Positions 36,787 through 51,000 of a stretch of 64,000 bases of DNA are shown here, in pieces. Position 1 is the stretch's first letter. Each line of letters starts with the position of its first letter. Below the pieces are notes generated by a model, which saw nothing but the letters and a program-made list of their open reading frames with translations, was not told the DNA's origin and searched no databases. The DNA is taken from positions 1,550,001 to 1,614,000 of the forward strand of contig JANFOG010000008.1 in the NCBI GenBank assembly GCA_024336345.1, given 5' to 3'. The stretch comes from Mariannaea sp. PMI_226 (taxonomy: Eukaryota > Ascomycota > Sordariomycetes > Hypocreales > Nectriaceae). The translations under genes and the position numbers were made by a program.

Positions 36787-38235
36787 CTGCGTAGTTAGTC
36801 CTGGACAGGGCTGTCCATTTGGGCCCGGAGCAGGGTTGGGATGAAGGCGATCCCGAGATAATCAAACAAGCGAGCAAAAGTGTTGCCCTACTCTGCCCTG
36901 GTAAGTCTGACATTCTCTGTGCATGCTTCAGGACTCGTGATCCGTGCCTGAACGAAGGTACATATTAATTGACTTGGAAGACCAGCTGAAAGAATGAGGG
37001 GGGAAGGGGAAAGAGGGATAACATACGCAAGTCGTGGCCTGCCTTACCTTACCTTACCATGCCTTAGCTGACTGACATACGTGTTCTGGGGCAGGAGTAT
37101 TGGGTCCATACAAAATAGCTTCCGCCTCATTTTAGTTACCAAGTACAGATTACGGAGCACAGATTACATACCATAGCAATCTGTAGTCTGCACATCCCAA
37201 GGTAGCTTACTTTAGTTGACGATTATGCGGTGTGCAATCAAGTGAAGCACCTCGGGCATCCCAAAAAACGCAATCCCATCAGTCTGTGCTCTGCCGTGCT
37301 ATGCTAATACAGCTGCTAGTTAGTCCCCCCCATGACAGCCCGTCTGGTGACCCGTCATAACGACTCAACCGAAAAAAAAAAAACCATGGACAGTTGCTTT
37401 CATCCCAATGCCCAATGACCCCTTGTCCCAGCCAGCTCGAGACCCTTCCTTGCCCGCATCGCATGGACCCCGTACTATGCGCACTGGTGCATCCTAGGGG
37501 TCCTAGGCTTTGGGCACCAGTTGGTCAGGGCCTCAGTGTGCCTCGTCATGCGAGGTTCGCAATTTATTTCCAATGACGCTTCTCACTGATGGAAACGAAC
37601 CGGGGATTTGCTAATTGCGCTCTTCTGGTCACGACGATGTGCCGACCATCCTGTCATCTAATTACCTAGGTAGTAAGGGTTGTGTCGTGTGCGCTGTATG
37701 TAGTAAGCAGGGACAGTTCGTCGCGCGTAAGCGGCAGTACGATCATATGGATGCCGGAGCATGAGTCGGAGTGAACTGTGAATAAAAAAAATACCCCGAG
37801 TTCATCAATGACGTTTGTCGGCAATCCGTTTGTGGCAGAAGGATCCCTTGTGCCAAACAGACTTGCTTTGTTCGAGATGGCCGGGTCTTACTTATTATGC
37901 ACAGCTCGAGTGTTTCGTGTGGACGGAGAAACGCAGTCGAGTCTGTTTCAGACAAGGGCCCATGACCATGAGCGATAAGTTGATGGAACATCATTTCAAT
38001 CCTCTGTGCGTGCGGACATCGTACTGTCAATAACTGAACTGCCTTTGAATTGCAGAGATAGGGACTTGCTCGGTGCGTGCAGAGGTTTACACTTAGACAA
38101 TGGTCTTACAATGACAAAGCTGCAATGGCCTACAAGGAGGGCAATGACCTTGGGCGATTCCATCGTCCCATCTTGACAACCCAAAACACATGCTTATCCA
38201 TCCATTATTGTCCCCTCTTGACCCCTTTCCCCTAT

Positions 38236-38278
38236 TTTTTTTTTATTTTTTTTTATTTTTTTTTTTATTTTTTTTTTA
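38236..38278. repeat. Interrupted poly-T tract
   Basis: Runs of nine or more T separated by single A residues. It could be simple sequence or the worn tail of an inserted retroelement; no element body is seen beside it. Confidence 0.7.
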
Positions 38279-40581
38279 CTTCAAACCTTTTTTCTTTTCC
38301 TTGACCACCACCCAATGCACGCTGGTCGGATTTGTGTTTGAGATAAGCCAATGCGAACTACTACCTCACACCCTAGTCCTAACCCTCGACAGTTTTAGTA
38401 CTACTGCCGATTATGCTTCGTGCGAATTAGGCGGTCACTGGAGCATGGCCCATTTTCCACTAACAAGCGGATGGGCGGTATGCTCACCGTGGTAATCTTA
38501 TGATGTCAGTTAGGCTGAGCATCGCTGTGAGAGGGTCGTCGTTAGGGGCTCGTCCCTGCCGATCTCATAGACGTTGGACGCCAACCAAAGCCATGCAAGT
38601 TGCTTCGTGAAACTTAGCAGAGCGTAGTCAAGAAAGTCATGTGGTTGCGTTGGTCTCCCTGATGGATGGCTCGCAGCTTTTCGCAAAGGCTGTTCCATAT
38701 GAAATCGACAAAGGCAGAGTCTGTGTCAGTTCGGCTAATACCCGTACTTCGTATTCCATCGTTGCTTCTCCTTTCTCTCGGCCTCATCTTTCCTAACCAT
38801 ATAGCCACCTCATCTCAAATGCTCAGCTTTACAAGCTGGTCCCTTTTTTTTTTCTTCCCTCTTTTTGTTTTTCTTCTGCTCGCTGAATACTTGATAAAAC
38901 TAACCTAGACATTTTGGCCTTGCTTGAGCAAAATACTTATCATCCATGCAGGCAGCGTCTATGGACGATTCATGTGCTAGCGAACTGAAAATTAGACAGC
39001 TACTCCGCCTATACGAGCGCCATATCGTCTACCATTTACACTCACAAACCATTTAAAAAAAAAACACTAAAATTCAGAAAAAAGGAAGAAACAAAAAAAA
39101 AAAAAAAAAGAACAAGAAGTACCAGCCTCAAGCTTTTGCTAACCGCCAAACAAGTTTGAACGGGACCGTGAATACTGCCTCCTGCCCAGTCAAGTGTAAA
39201 CCCCCGCTCCGGTTTGAAGCTGGCGGCATGAGCTTTCGCATCTTTATTCCATGCTGTCACCAACGCCGTAGCATGGTTTGTTCACCCTGGACCAGTTGAA
39301 CCGTGAAACTGGACTTGGTTCGGTTTGGCTGGTTCGGGAAGGCCATGGTTCCGCCAGGCAGGCTGCTCGACTCCACCATGCTCGCGCGCCAGCCAAATAC
39401 TTACCTAGTGGGATCCGTTCGCAAGTCCTACATTCTAACGTAGTAACTCCTCCGTCCTTTGTACGTATAAGCCAGCCAGGCACGTTGATGCTGCTGCCAG
39501 CCGACAGCCAACAGCCAACAGCCCAACAGCTGCGGCCAGGACTTTTGTACATCATATCACAGAGGATAACGTACCGACTCCTGCCTCACCTACGCAGTAC
39601 CTCTCTTTGTGCTCTGTGCTCTGTGCACCTATCACCGTACACTCTGCCATCCCTAACCTTGCCAGCCCCAAAAGGCATCACAGCCCCCTCACCCCGACGT
39701 CTGCCTCTGTTTGGGCGCCGTTGCTTTGCCTGCTTGGCTTGAGTGCCTGTGCTTGGTTCCCGTCTTCTGCTTCAAACCGCTTGCAAGAGAACCCCACTTT
39801 CATCCATGATTCTCACTGGCCCGACCCCCCTCGTTCCGTTGTGACCCCCCCCCCCCCCTTCCCCCCGTTTTCCATCCCCTCTCTCCATTCTCAATCCCCT
39901 CCGCTCCGCTCCAAGACAACCAGACACCACAGTCAATTTGAGGTCCTCTCTTCTTTTTTTGCTGCTCTTCTCACCAGACAAAGCACAAAGCCTGGCAAAC
40001 CAAACCCACCCACACACACCCACACACACCCCCCGTCACCTCCCAAGCCCAAAAAATTATCCACTCCCCCCCCCCGAATCCGCCCACTTTCTCACTCCCG
40101 AGTCACCTCTCTCTCTCTCTCTCTGCCTTACCTCCTGTCTGCTTTCAGTTCATTACTGCCTGGCTTGCTTCGTCTCGTCACTCCCTGAAAAAAAAAGTGA
40201 TCCACTACCACTGCCACGGCTGGTGCATCTGTCTCCCCAGCTGCCAACCACCGCAGCGCCCGCCTCCTTCCTTCACCTCTTACCTTGCCTCACCATACGC
40301 TTCTAGCACGCCAAATATCAACCACCACCCTTAACCCACTCTACGAACATACACCTCATCCACCACCTACGCTATCGCCCTCACCCGTCGTTGCTCCATC
40401 TTCCCGACATCCTCTCCACGGCTCTCATCACATCCTCACTACATTCTACGATTCAATCTCCTACCGCTCTCGGTATCTGGCTCGCGCGCGCACTCGCCCA
40501 TTCGCCCATCATTCTCCCCGAGGGCCTGCAATCCCGCATTAGGTAGTCGAGCTCCTCCCGAGGAGCTGCCGAGCAGAAATA

Positions 40582-41694
<1,113 letters not shown>

Positions 41695-44600
41695 TCGGGG
41701 GGAAGTCAGGCGATAGCCCTCAAGGGCTGAACGACCGACCCTTCATCCACATCGGGGGAAGTAGTAAGAATAACATCGCTCGATTGGAATGATTCAGGTT
41801 TGGAAGACATAAAGTGATAGGCAAGGCGTGGCCTAGTCAGATAAATCGAGAAGGAAGAGTGCATGGTCGTTCTAATAGCACGGCATGAATCGGACAACGG
41901 AACGAGGCTCGGGAATGGGCGTCTCGTTTCATGAGCAGAACGGAAGATGAGACTTATCGACGAGGAAACAACCGAGCTCTGATAGAGGACTTGAAGGCGG
42001 TCGCCATGGGCAGCCTTTGCGACTGACAATCCCAGTCCTTGTGCTTTCAAGCCTTCCTCTGGTTACAGCATATGGAATCTACAGTGCTCATTTCTTTTTT
42101 CGATTCTCTCTTGAATTTCTTCACCTTGGCAGGGGTGAGCGGCAGGGTGGAAGCTGGGGGCAAAGGAGCGAGCGAAAGATGGGAGGTGGGAGAGGGCAAA
42201 TTCATAAAGCAAAGCTTCGATAGGACAGTTTGGCGATTGGAGTGCAATTTAAATCGATGATTTTTTTTCTCTCAGGTTTCTCTCCAGATGATTTGAGAGA
42301 TCGATCAACTTAATAAATGATCAAACAACTTCAAACTCCCCTCCAACCCCGCAGAATCGGCGCCTGTGGACATTGCCACCACTGGAGTACAACGGTCGGT
42401 GGAGGATTTTGCGATTCGTGGAGGCTGGTTTTGGGTTCGGCGGGGTACTGGAAGTGAAGGTGACACCAGCGAAGCCATCTGGTTGTTCACCTTGACAAGG
42501 AGCTATGAGTACATGGAATCGGCACTGGGAGGATGAGTATTTTGTTCAAGTATGGTATGCAATGCATTGAGCAGGCAGGTGGACGCTGAGAAGCTCGTAT
42601 TGTATGAACTATTCATTCCTTTTGACAGTAAGGGACCGGGCCGGTTTCCGGCGGCGGGGGATTAGGTATCAGTTCGATGCTGGTGGGGGAAGGGGGGGGG
42701 TTTTGTTTGACCGCCGGCCGAAAGTGTGGGAGGGATGGACAAAGTCGAGAACCTGAATGATTTGATAATATGGGCCAAAAAGAAAAAAAAAGGAAGAAAA
42801 AAAGGTACGAAGTAACGATTATCTGGGCACTGGGAATCAGGAAAAAGGAAGCTGTAATATAAATATGACCAATTTTAGTGTATTACCCTCCATTATTCCG
42901 TTTTGTTCCCATCATCTCCGTTCTGTCTAGTGGCTGATTTATTGGGTTCTCATTGATCGGAGACTGTTCCCCAGGTTTTCTTGTTCGGAAATAATAAATG
43001 GGCTAATCACGCATAGTTTCCGTGTGCAAGGGGGGGTCTGAAGATGTAATGTATGTATGTAGGTTCTGTATGTATATGTATGTACTACATATGTAGGTCT
43101 CAGGCACAAGGACGGGATTATGTGTGATGGGCCTGGCTGTGGGTGGGTTAAAGGGTTGCATTTTGCAGAATGCATTGTGATTTATCATGTACATATTTTC
43201 TTATCTTGGAGACGAACGGGAAAAGGGACTGGGCGGATAGATAATGCCAAGAAGTAGAAAGATAGTGGGATTAGACGTATTTGTGGTTATCGGTCCCTTA
43301 TTTATGAACACAAATGGCTGCTTATGAGCTGCCAGAGGGCACATGGTGCTTTCTGGTGTTGTTGGCTATTTCTTGTGCCGGTTGGAATGGGACGAGAGAT
43401 TTTGAGCATGAATAACGATGGAATGGAATTCGTTTCGCTTAAATACTCTCTGTGTTAAAGATATCGCTTTATATCCTTTAAGTTGATCATACAGAAGATC
43501 AAGAGTCGAGTTCTCACGTTACCAGCTTATCTATACGAGGTCCCGAACTGATTGTCAGGCACAGATGAATGGCTTACCTAACTTAGGTAGGTAGTTAGTG
43601 GCCGACGTAGCCATCTATTTACCTACTGTACCTACCGTACTTATTCGTTCGTCCCTCATTCGGTGCCTTAGGCAATGCTGCTCCTCGGGAAGAGAGGCAA
43701 GAGACAGCGAGGATGGGGCGACCACTGCAGTCTTGCCTCTGCGGCGCAACCTCCACCAAGACGGCCCACTCTTTCACATACTGCTGCTTTCCAGCATGAT
43801 TTCTCGCGGGGAACTGCCTCCGACGACCAGGATGTTACCGTTACATATCTCATTAATGGTTTTGTTGTGTTGGGGGCTTCTTGTTCTCCTTCAGTCTATT
43901 TCTACCCGAGACTTGTTTGTTGACATATTTTTGGTTCTCTCCGAGAGCCCAGCGGTTCGCAAGGAATAAAGAAACATGGGGTAACTACAAACATATTATC
44001 AGGTGCCGAGCTGATAACGCTGTGTATAATTAATGAGTTAGTCTAATGTACTTGCACGATTATACCCAAATCGAGTCGAGCCACAGTGAGCCGGTCCTGA
44101 CCCGGGAACAAATTGTGTGCGGAAAGGAAAAACTGCCGTGCGGGGAGAGGAGGAGGGGCAAAAAGAGCGTGGACTGTCTGTGCCTCCTTCATTCAGCCGC
44201 TGTATCATTGGCCAATTCGCCCAGCCAAAATGCACAATTGAAGATGGAGGGAGAGGGTAACCAAGCGCCAAGGTAGGGCGGTACACTACCGTTATCGGGT
44301 CAACAACTCTACTTTATTGTTATTTTTTAATTTTTTTATGTTAGAACATCACTTGTGTAGGATACAAACAAGGTGGTCGTGTGACCTGATATGATTGAAG
44401 GATCGCAACGCACAGTCAAGAGCTCAACCTAGGGTCTCTGCCACAGAAAACAACAGTTATGGATGAACCTCAATCACCAGTCTCGGCGTTAGCTACCTCG
44501 CCATGGAACCAAGACCCAAAACGAGCTTCCCCCAGGGTCCCCAGCCGTCCACGGAACGGAGCCTTTTTTCTATCGCCCCAATCCAGCCCACACTTGGCCG

Positions 44601-44845
44601 GCGGCGACTTGGCGGGGGGGATGGAGGGGGGGGAGGGGCCTCTTCCCTTTTTTTTTACTCATGAGGTCTTGGTCTGTTTATTTAATCAGGCGTCCCTCTC
44701 TTCCCCTTCTTGAACCGAAAGGCTTCCTCTTGGCTTGTTTCATTCCTCCATCTATTATTTATATTGTCTGTTTTCTTCTTCTTCTTCTTCATTTAGAGAG
44801 GTTTCAAATTATCAAGCCTGCGAGTACGCCCCTCACCACTCAATC
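41695..44845. other. Intergenic DNA between CDC42 and the ureohydrolase
   Basis: No gene is supported in 3.1 kb. It holds TATG/GTAT simple sequence (about 43050-43095), A-rich and G-rich tracts near 42680-42810, and a T/C-rich stretch from about 44640 that forms the promoter and leader of the next gene. The longest frame (43598-43969) shows no motif. Confidence 0.5.
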
Positions 44846-46300
44846 ATGAAGTGCTCATCCCTCTTGAGCCTCCTGGCTTTGGCGGGGTTGTCGTCGGCCT
44901 GTGCCCATGATCATGACGACAAGGAATGGACCAAGGAAGAGCTGGAAGAGCTTGATCGCAAATGGGGCTACGAGGTGAGTCTTGCTCTCTTTCCTTTTTT
45001 TTTCTTTATATTTTTTTTCACCATTCCTCTCCTCCTCATCATGAGCCTCTCTCTATCCAGTCGCTCAACAACCCCCCCCTCATCGCTCAAGTTGTCATGA
45101 TGAAAACCGACGCCCTCACTAACATTCCTTCTCCCTCTTTTTCCAGTGGTCCTTCAACGGCATCGGCACTTTCGCCCACCTGGACCACGTCAAGTGTCTC
45201 ACTGAGCCTACCGAGCCTTACGACATTGCCATCGTCGGCGTCCCCTTCGACACCGCCGTGAGCTACCGACCCGGCGCCCGCTTCGGACCCCGCGCCATCC
45301 GCCAGGCATCGTCCCGCCAGACTTCCTTCCGTGGCTTCAACCCCCGTGCCGGCATCAACCCTTACCAGAACTGGGCAAAGGTCGTTGACTGTGGTGATAT
45401 TCCCATCACCCCCATCGACAACAACATTGCTCGCGAGCAGATGACCCAGGCCCTCAAGCAGCTTGGCCGAAGAAAGACGGCCAGCGCCGTGTCTAAGAAG
45501 CCCAAGATCATGTCCCTGGGTGGTGATCACAGCTTGGCCCTCCCTGCTCTCCGGGCCTTGACTGAGATTTATGGCAAGCCTGTTCAAGTCTTGCACTTTG
45601 ATGGTACGTTTACATACATGCACCTTACTATCTCTTCCTGCTCTACCCTGCTCTGTTCTGCTCTGCTCATTTCATCTCCCTTGTGCTCATGGCGCTAACA
45701 CGCACTCCCTTTTCCCCAGCTCACCTTGATACCTGGAACCCTGCCGCTTATCCCTCGTACTGGGGCGAGACTCAGTTCACCCATGGCTCCATGTTCTGGA
45801 TGGCCAACCAGGAGGGTCTCTTGTCCAACTCCTCTTCTGAGCCCTCCGTCCACGCCGGCCTGCGCACTCGTCTAAGCGGCACCGACTGGGCCGACAACAT
45901 TGACGACACTGCCCAGAACTGGATCCGCTTCTCGGCTGATCAGATCGACGAGGTTGGTGTTCAGGGTATCATCGACGGCATCATGGGCGCCCTCGGCACC
46001 GAGAACCCCGTGTACCTGTCCGTGGATATTGACGTGCTCGATCCCGCTTTCGCTCCCGGCACTGGCACCCCCGAGCCCGGTGGCTGGACCACTCGCGAGT
46101 TCATCCGTATCCTGCGCGGCATCGAGGGCTTGAACATTGTCGGCGCTGACGTCGTTGAGGTCTCCCCTGCCTACCAGGGTACTGGTGAGGAGACAGCCCT
46201 GGCTGCTGCTCAAGTCGCCTATGAGATCATCACTTCCATTGTGAAGCGAGGACTCAAGGAGATGGGTAAGGAGGGCAGCAGTGGTCATGACGAGCTGTAA
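44846..46300 (+). CDS. Agmatinase-like ureohydrolase with signal peptide
   Basis: Exons 44846-44974, 45147-45603 and 45720-46300 encode 388 residues. Residues 1-19 (MKCSSLLSLLALAGLSSAC) form a clear signal peptide, followed by a His/Asp/Glu-rich segment. The ureohydrolase fold carries all metal ligands: GGDHS (His about 171), DAHLD rebuilt across the second intron (about 195-199), and SVDIDVLDPAFAPGTGTPEPGG (Asp about 298 and 300). The Pro-Gly-Thr-Gly-Thr-Pro-Glu loop is the agmatinase-type rather than arginase-type signature. The predicted reaction is hydrolysis of agmatine or a related guanidino compound to urea and an amine, using two Mn ions. Secretion or vacuolar routing is predicted. 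The natural substrate is unproven. Codon bias is strong. Confidence 0.9.
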
Positions 46301-46960
46301 GAAAGTGATCTGCATATCAACGGTGTTTGGAGAAGAAAAAGTGAACAGCTTGCCTTGTTCGTTTTCAGAGGCTAGATGAGCTGACTAGATATCGTTATCT
46401 TATCATCTCCGCAGGTTTCTTTGAACCGGAGATTTGGCACAGCTCGAAAGCGCATTAAGGAGCATCAAACGGCTCGTTGGATAGATCCCCACGAGTTGTT
46501 TTTATGAATTTGGCTCTACCGAATTAGACGGTCATGCATGGAGTCTTATAGACCTGCGAGAGGCTATTTTGTTGCCCTTGGATATTTACGAAATGATGCA
46601 ACTATGAATTAAGGGGAAGGCATTGGCAAAGGAAAGGGCGTTTTTTTCTTCTTCTTGAAAGGGGAGCGCAATAAATTGATACCATTTCTTAACAATCTGA
46701 GCTCCATCCACGGCATTCATTGCTTGGCCCCTGATGCTATTAAATACAGAGAAAGGCTGTGATCTCTTGTGGATCGTTTGGAATGTAGTGCAAATGGCAT
46801 ATAGCCCTCTCCGTTGTCTGTCACAAAACTTCCCGAACTAAGCACAACATCAAAACATCTAGAGAACTTGACTGATACTGAATCAACTCTTTCAGTCTGA
46901 TCCATATAGTTATCTACACAAGATGTAGCTGATATGCCCATACCCCATAATGTATCTTGA

Positions 46961-46979
46961 CCCCCCCCCCCCCCCCCCC
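46961..46979. repeat. Poly-C tract of 19 bases
   Basis: Uninterrupted C run followed by GG. It is the longest C homopolymer noticed in the window and prone to length error in sequencing. Confidence 0.85.
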
Positions 46980-49900
46980 GGATTCAACCCGCTAGGTTAT
47001 CATGGTATGTTACCATGTCCGATTTTTCATGTCCCAAATCTCTCGCTGAAATCTGTATCCTTTGCTTACCTTTTGCCGAGGAAAAAGTTTCAAGTCAACA
47101 TCTATTTTGGTCAGACACGACGATCTCTCAAGGAGTAAGAACCGTGTAAGAAGATGTGCATGCTATTCCAAAGCACATGTATTTTGGTAGTTCTCACTGC
47201 CACATGTTCAGGTTGGGAGCAACAAATACAAATATTTTATTCTTGCCATTTATATATATGCGGCCTCAAGGCCAATTTTACATTTTGGAATGGACAAACG
47301 GACACATATTGGGGGCTCATTTGGAACATTGAAACTACTCTGCGACATTACCGGAGTCACTCAGCTGAAAGTTGAATTATATATCCTCGCCTTGTCGCTC
47401 TCAACTGAGCGCCCGGATAGATCTTTGCTCGATGTAATATTATTGAAGCATCTTCACATAAATATGCTTAAAATGTTGCACAGCGCCTTGATACGTTCAT
47501 GTAGTCGAACTCTGCCATGTCAGTGACACAGAACTCGGGATGCATCCGACAGTTTGACTTCATGAGGAGTACGTATGTAGTTATCGTAATGGATAGTTAG
47601 GTATGTAGCCCCAGACAAGTACAAGTTCTAGACTCGCTGCTCAGAGCAGATGAATGAATAACTGGAATGGTGGCGTTTGTGATCGTAGGCACTCGAACCA
47701 CCAACATCCACTCTATGAATATGAAAACAGTTATCAGTGACGCTTTAATAGTTACCCTATTCTGACAAGCCAAACTGCTGCAGACTACGTACAAAGAGCA
47801 CACGATTCAATGAAGATAGGTAGGTCATCATGTTTCATGGACCGTTCTCGAGTTCTTTCACACCATGACCACGAAGCGTTTTGAGAGAAAGGTAAAACAG
47901 CACAGACGATGGTTCGAAGTAGAGCCAGCCTCCTCTCTTGTGGGGCAAAATCAGTCCAGCAACACGGGGTTCTGTTTGGGAAAAAAAAAATTATAATCAT
48001 TATATCCCAGCCTTGCTGCCAGCACTAAATCGTGTGTTTCGTCTCGAAGTGTAGTGGGCATTGTTTCAGGTGGAAGGGGCAGAGGAGGTAAAAACAACAA
48101 CAAAAGGATAATTGAGTGAGGCTCGGTTCGCGTCAGTAATGCACCACGTCTATGGGTGAGGATGCTCTATCATGGAGGAGAGGCCTCAAAGGAGCACTTT
48201 AAGCGAAAAATAAAGACAAAGAACAGCCACTCGAAACACAAGCCACAGCACCATGCCAGACTTTGGTCCGGGTGGAGAGGGGGGAGGGACCAGCCCATTG
48301 ACCCCTTACACAGGCTCGTGCTTTGTGCCAAATAAAGGATCAAGTTCGCACAGGGGGGGGAAGGGAGGGGGGACAAACAAGTGGTGATAGGTCTACAATC
48401 GAGCCTGAATGAATATCATACGTATGCCCTTGCTTGAGCTATATGAGGGCTAGCAGGAGGGGGAAGTTTGCCGCGATCTGAGGCACCTTGCTATTTGGTT
48501 TTGGCCACTTTGGCAAGCTTCCTAGAAATGGCAAGAGAAATAAAAGAAATGAATCAACGAATCAAAGGGGGGGTTAAAGGAAGGAATTAGGCAAAGTAGG
48601 CACTTTGCGGCAAACGGTGAAGGATGAACGGGGCTATAGAGCTCCAGAGCCGATCAATGACTACTGAAACCAAGACCTCAATGGGAACAGTCCTAAATTT
48701 ATGATCAAGAAAGCTTTGTCTAATCAGCCAAGATATTGTTGATCGAGTACTTCAAAGATTGATGTGAAGCCTCCTAAATGGGGAAGCGGCTGGCCCATGC
48801 GTTCTTTGGGGGCTGCCAGGAACGAAGAAAAGAAAACCTCCAAAAGAGCGTTGGCGAGTTATAGAACAAAACCCCTTGTCACGCTGGTGTTTCTGTCTAA
48901 ACTGTATACGGTTGTGTGCTAGAATTCCGTTGTTGGCCGTCCACCATGAAAGGAAGTGGGATGCAGTGTAGTCTCGAATTGATAGGTGGCAGCCATCCCC
49001 TTGATTTGCCTAGGTATCAAACATTGACGACGGGATATAGACTAGTACTATGTAGAATGGGGGGCCTGCTGTATCTAGCTGTGTCCATAGTGAGTGTATG
49101 AAGAATAGAGAAGAAGAGAGAATCTTCCCAATCTCCTCCCAATCTCCCTCCCAATATCAAGCATTCGAGGTCCCACGCGGTGTGCATGCATTTGCTGGTA
49201 TGTGGACACGGCTGAGACACGTCTGAAAATAGAAGCGGACGCTGGAAGCAAAAATAAAATAAATAAAATAAAAAACCCAGGAGCTCAAGAGAGGCATGGA
49301 GTCTAAGTTGGGACTTGGACCCCTTGCGAATGTTTCATGGTAAGCTGGGGGTTGAGACTTCTGGAGTTCTCAAGCAGCGAAAATGGCGACGTGCAATGGG
49401 GGACGGACCTTCTGGTGGACAGTACGTGGAAAGGGAAGTACTCCGTGCGCAGGAATAAGCCTACATTGTCTCTAATAAGAAGATGCAAATCGGATTACTA
49501 GTAATGATAATGTCCGACAAAGGACGAAGCGGATCAGTTCCCACGACTTGCTGTATGGCGTACATAGTTGTAACCGTCCGTCACTGATGAGTGGTGACAC
49601 GACAACGTACTTTTCGCCTCAGCGCTAGACATGTAAGTCATCTTTGCCAAACTATTCTCTCGTCCCTAGTTGCGGTGAACGGCTAGAAAGAAACTTGACG
49701 GTTAGAATCGTTACCGACCTAGGCGAGACGCCGGGCGGTGTGTTGATTAGCAACCATTGGCCGTCCAGAACACACAAAAAAAAAGAAAAAAGCAAAACAA
49801 AAAAGATCGACGACGGTCTCGATGTTTCGAGCGGCTCGACATCAGTACTGCATCGGTAGTATGAAGAACCCACACGCCTAATACCCCAATTGAGTGAGCA

Positions 49901-50777
49901 GTGGTTGGCGTACTGAAAGCAAACCAGCAAAAAGCTCAGCTCAAGAGAGGAAAGGGAAGGGAGATGCACGAATATGATTGAATGGAAATTCACAGCAAGA
50001 GTGAAGGTGATGGAGAATGTGACAAGAAGTTCTGCTCAGAAAAATGGTTTAGTGAACCTGATTGATCATCGATCAAGTTCCACTCTCAGCTGGATGACAC
50101 TTTTTTTTCTGCAGGGCGATGCGCTGTCAAAAAGTAGCTGGCAGGGCTGAAAGTACGAATCACGGGGTATTCCGTACTGTACACAAAGCTCAACACGTAC
50201 GAAGTAAGAATAAAAAGGGTACAGTACTTTGACCACTCTGTAGAATGATTCATTTGCTGGCACTGAGTTCGTATATCTGGGAGGGGAGGCCACAGTGGCA
50301 GCCGCCCGCCCACACGCAATATTGTCGGATTGGACAGGGGAGGGATGCATGATATCAGTGAAGTGTCCTTACCGTATAGATGGATTGAGAGTCCGTCAAC
50401 AAGTAAAAGGAATGCCAAGGGGATAGCTACAGCACCATAGTATGTATGTGCTTTGTGCTGAGGCGGGCAGTCGGTAGTAACAAATTGCGGTCCATCCATG
50501 CAGTTGCCAAACTCAAGGTCATAGTTGAAACACCACGCTGGTAGAAATCCTAGTTGTTTCATGTCACATCTGTGATCAGCCTAGTTCACTCCGTACACAG
50601 GGAGTAATGGTTCTGTATGTGGTGATGATGATGATGATGAAATGCGCTTCTGGATGAACGGTGCCCATTGTGCCTTTGGTTTGGATGGCAAAGTGGATAA
50701 TTGGATGATGGGTTGAACGCCCAAAGCGCCGCATGCCTTGTCACCTTCCTTGTCACTTTCCTTCACAGCTCGTGGCT

Positions 50778-50814
50778 GCAGTGACTGCAGTGACTGCGGT
50801 GACTGTGGTGACTG
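50778..50814. repeat. Short tandem repeat of GTGACTGCA-type units
   Basis: Four 9-bp units, GTGACTG followed by a varying dinucleotide (CA, CG, TG), follow each other directly. Confidence 0.7.
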
Positions 50815-51000
50815 TTCAATGTCGCGTGGCCAGTCATATTGCATGCAAAAGCTGAGTGGATGAAGCTTGTGAGAGAGGGAGGTTACTCTGTACAACACGG
50901 GGATTTTGGAGGAGGGGGGGAGGCGGCAATGATTGGCTGGCAACAGCGACCTTGGAGCGACTGAAAGCGACTGAAAGCAATTAAAAAGGTGGGACTAGCG

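Larger units (their letters stand above)
36193..40581. other. Gene-free DNA and the CDC42 5' region
   Basis: No gene is supported in 4.4 kb. The stretch holds GTAC-rich tandem sequence (about 36738-36786), a CCTTA run (about 37044-37068), T-rich tracts (about 38236-38278) and A-rich tracts (about 39054-39112). From about 39600 to 40560 it is C/T-rich with a C run near 39847-39860, as expected for a long 5' leader. Frames up to 193 codons there (39607-40188) are compositional. Confidence 0.5.
46301..51000. other. Gene-free DNA, left part of the 8 kb gap
   Basis: No gene is supported. Frames reach 158 codons (50086-50562, minus) but show no motif. Features are a 19-base C run at 46961-46979, A/T-rich tracts (47940-48010, 49250-49275), a GAT run (about 50625-50640) and a GTGACTGCA-type tandem (about 50778-50814). 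A TACTCCGT motif lies at 49439. Confidence 0.5.

Noticed and set aside
36449..36913. 154-codon minus-strand frame
   Set aside because: Part is translation of the GTAC tandem repeat; no conserved segment.
38190..38304. Possible retroelement tail at the poly-T tract
   Set aside because: No element body, target-site duplication or coding remnant is visible beside it; simple sequence explains it.
39278..40188. Two long plus-strand frames before CDC42
   Set aside because: They arise from C-rich, stop-poor leader sequence (poly-Pro/Ser/His products), not from coding DNA.
45047..45146. Earlier acceptor (ATCCAG at 45060) for the first ureohydrolase intron
   Set aside because: It would insert unrelated residues and stop codons; the acceptor at 45146 restores the family sequence WSFNGIGTFAHL.
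50086..50562. 158-codon minus-strand frame
   Set aside because: No motif or coding bias; sits in AT-rich simple sequence.
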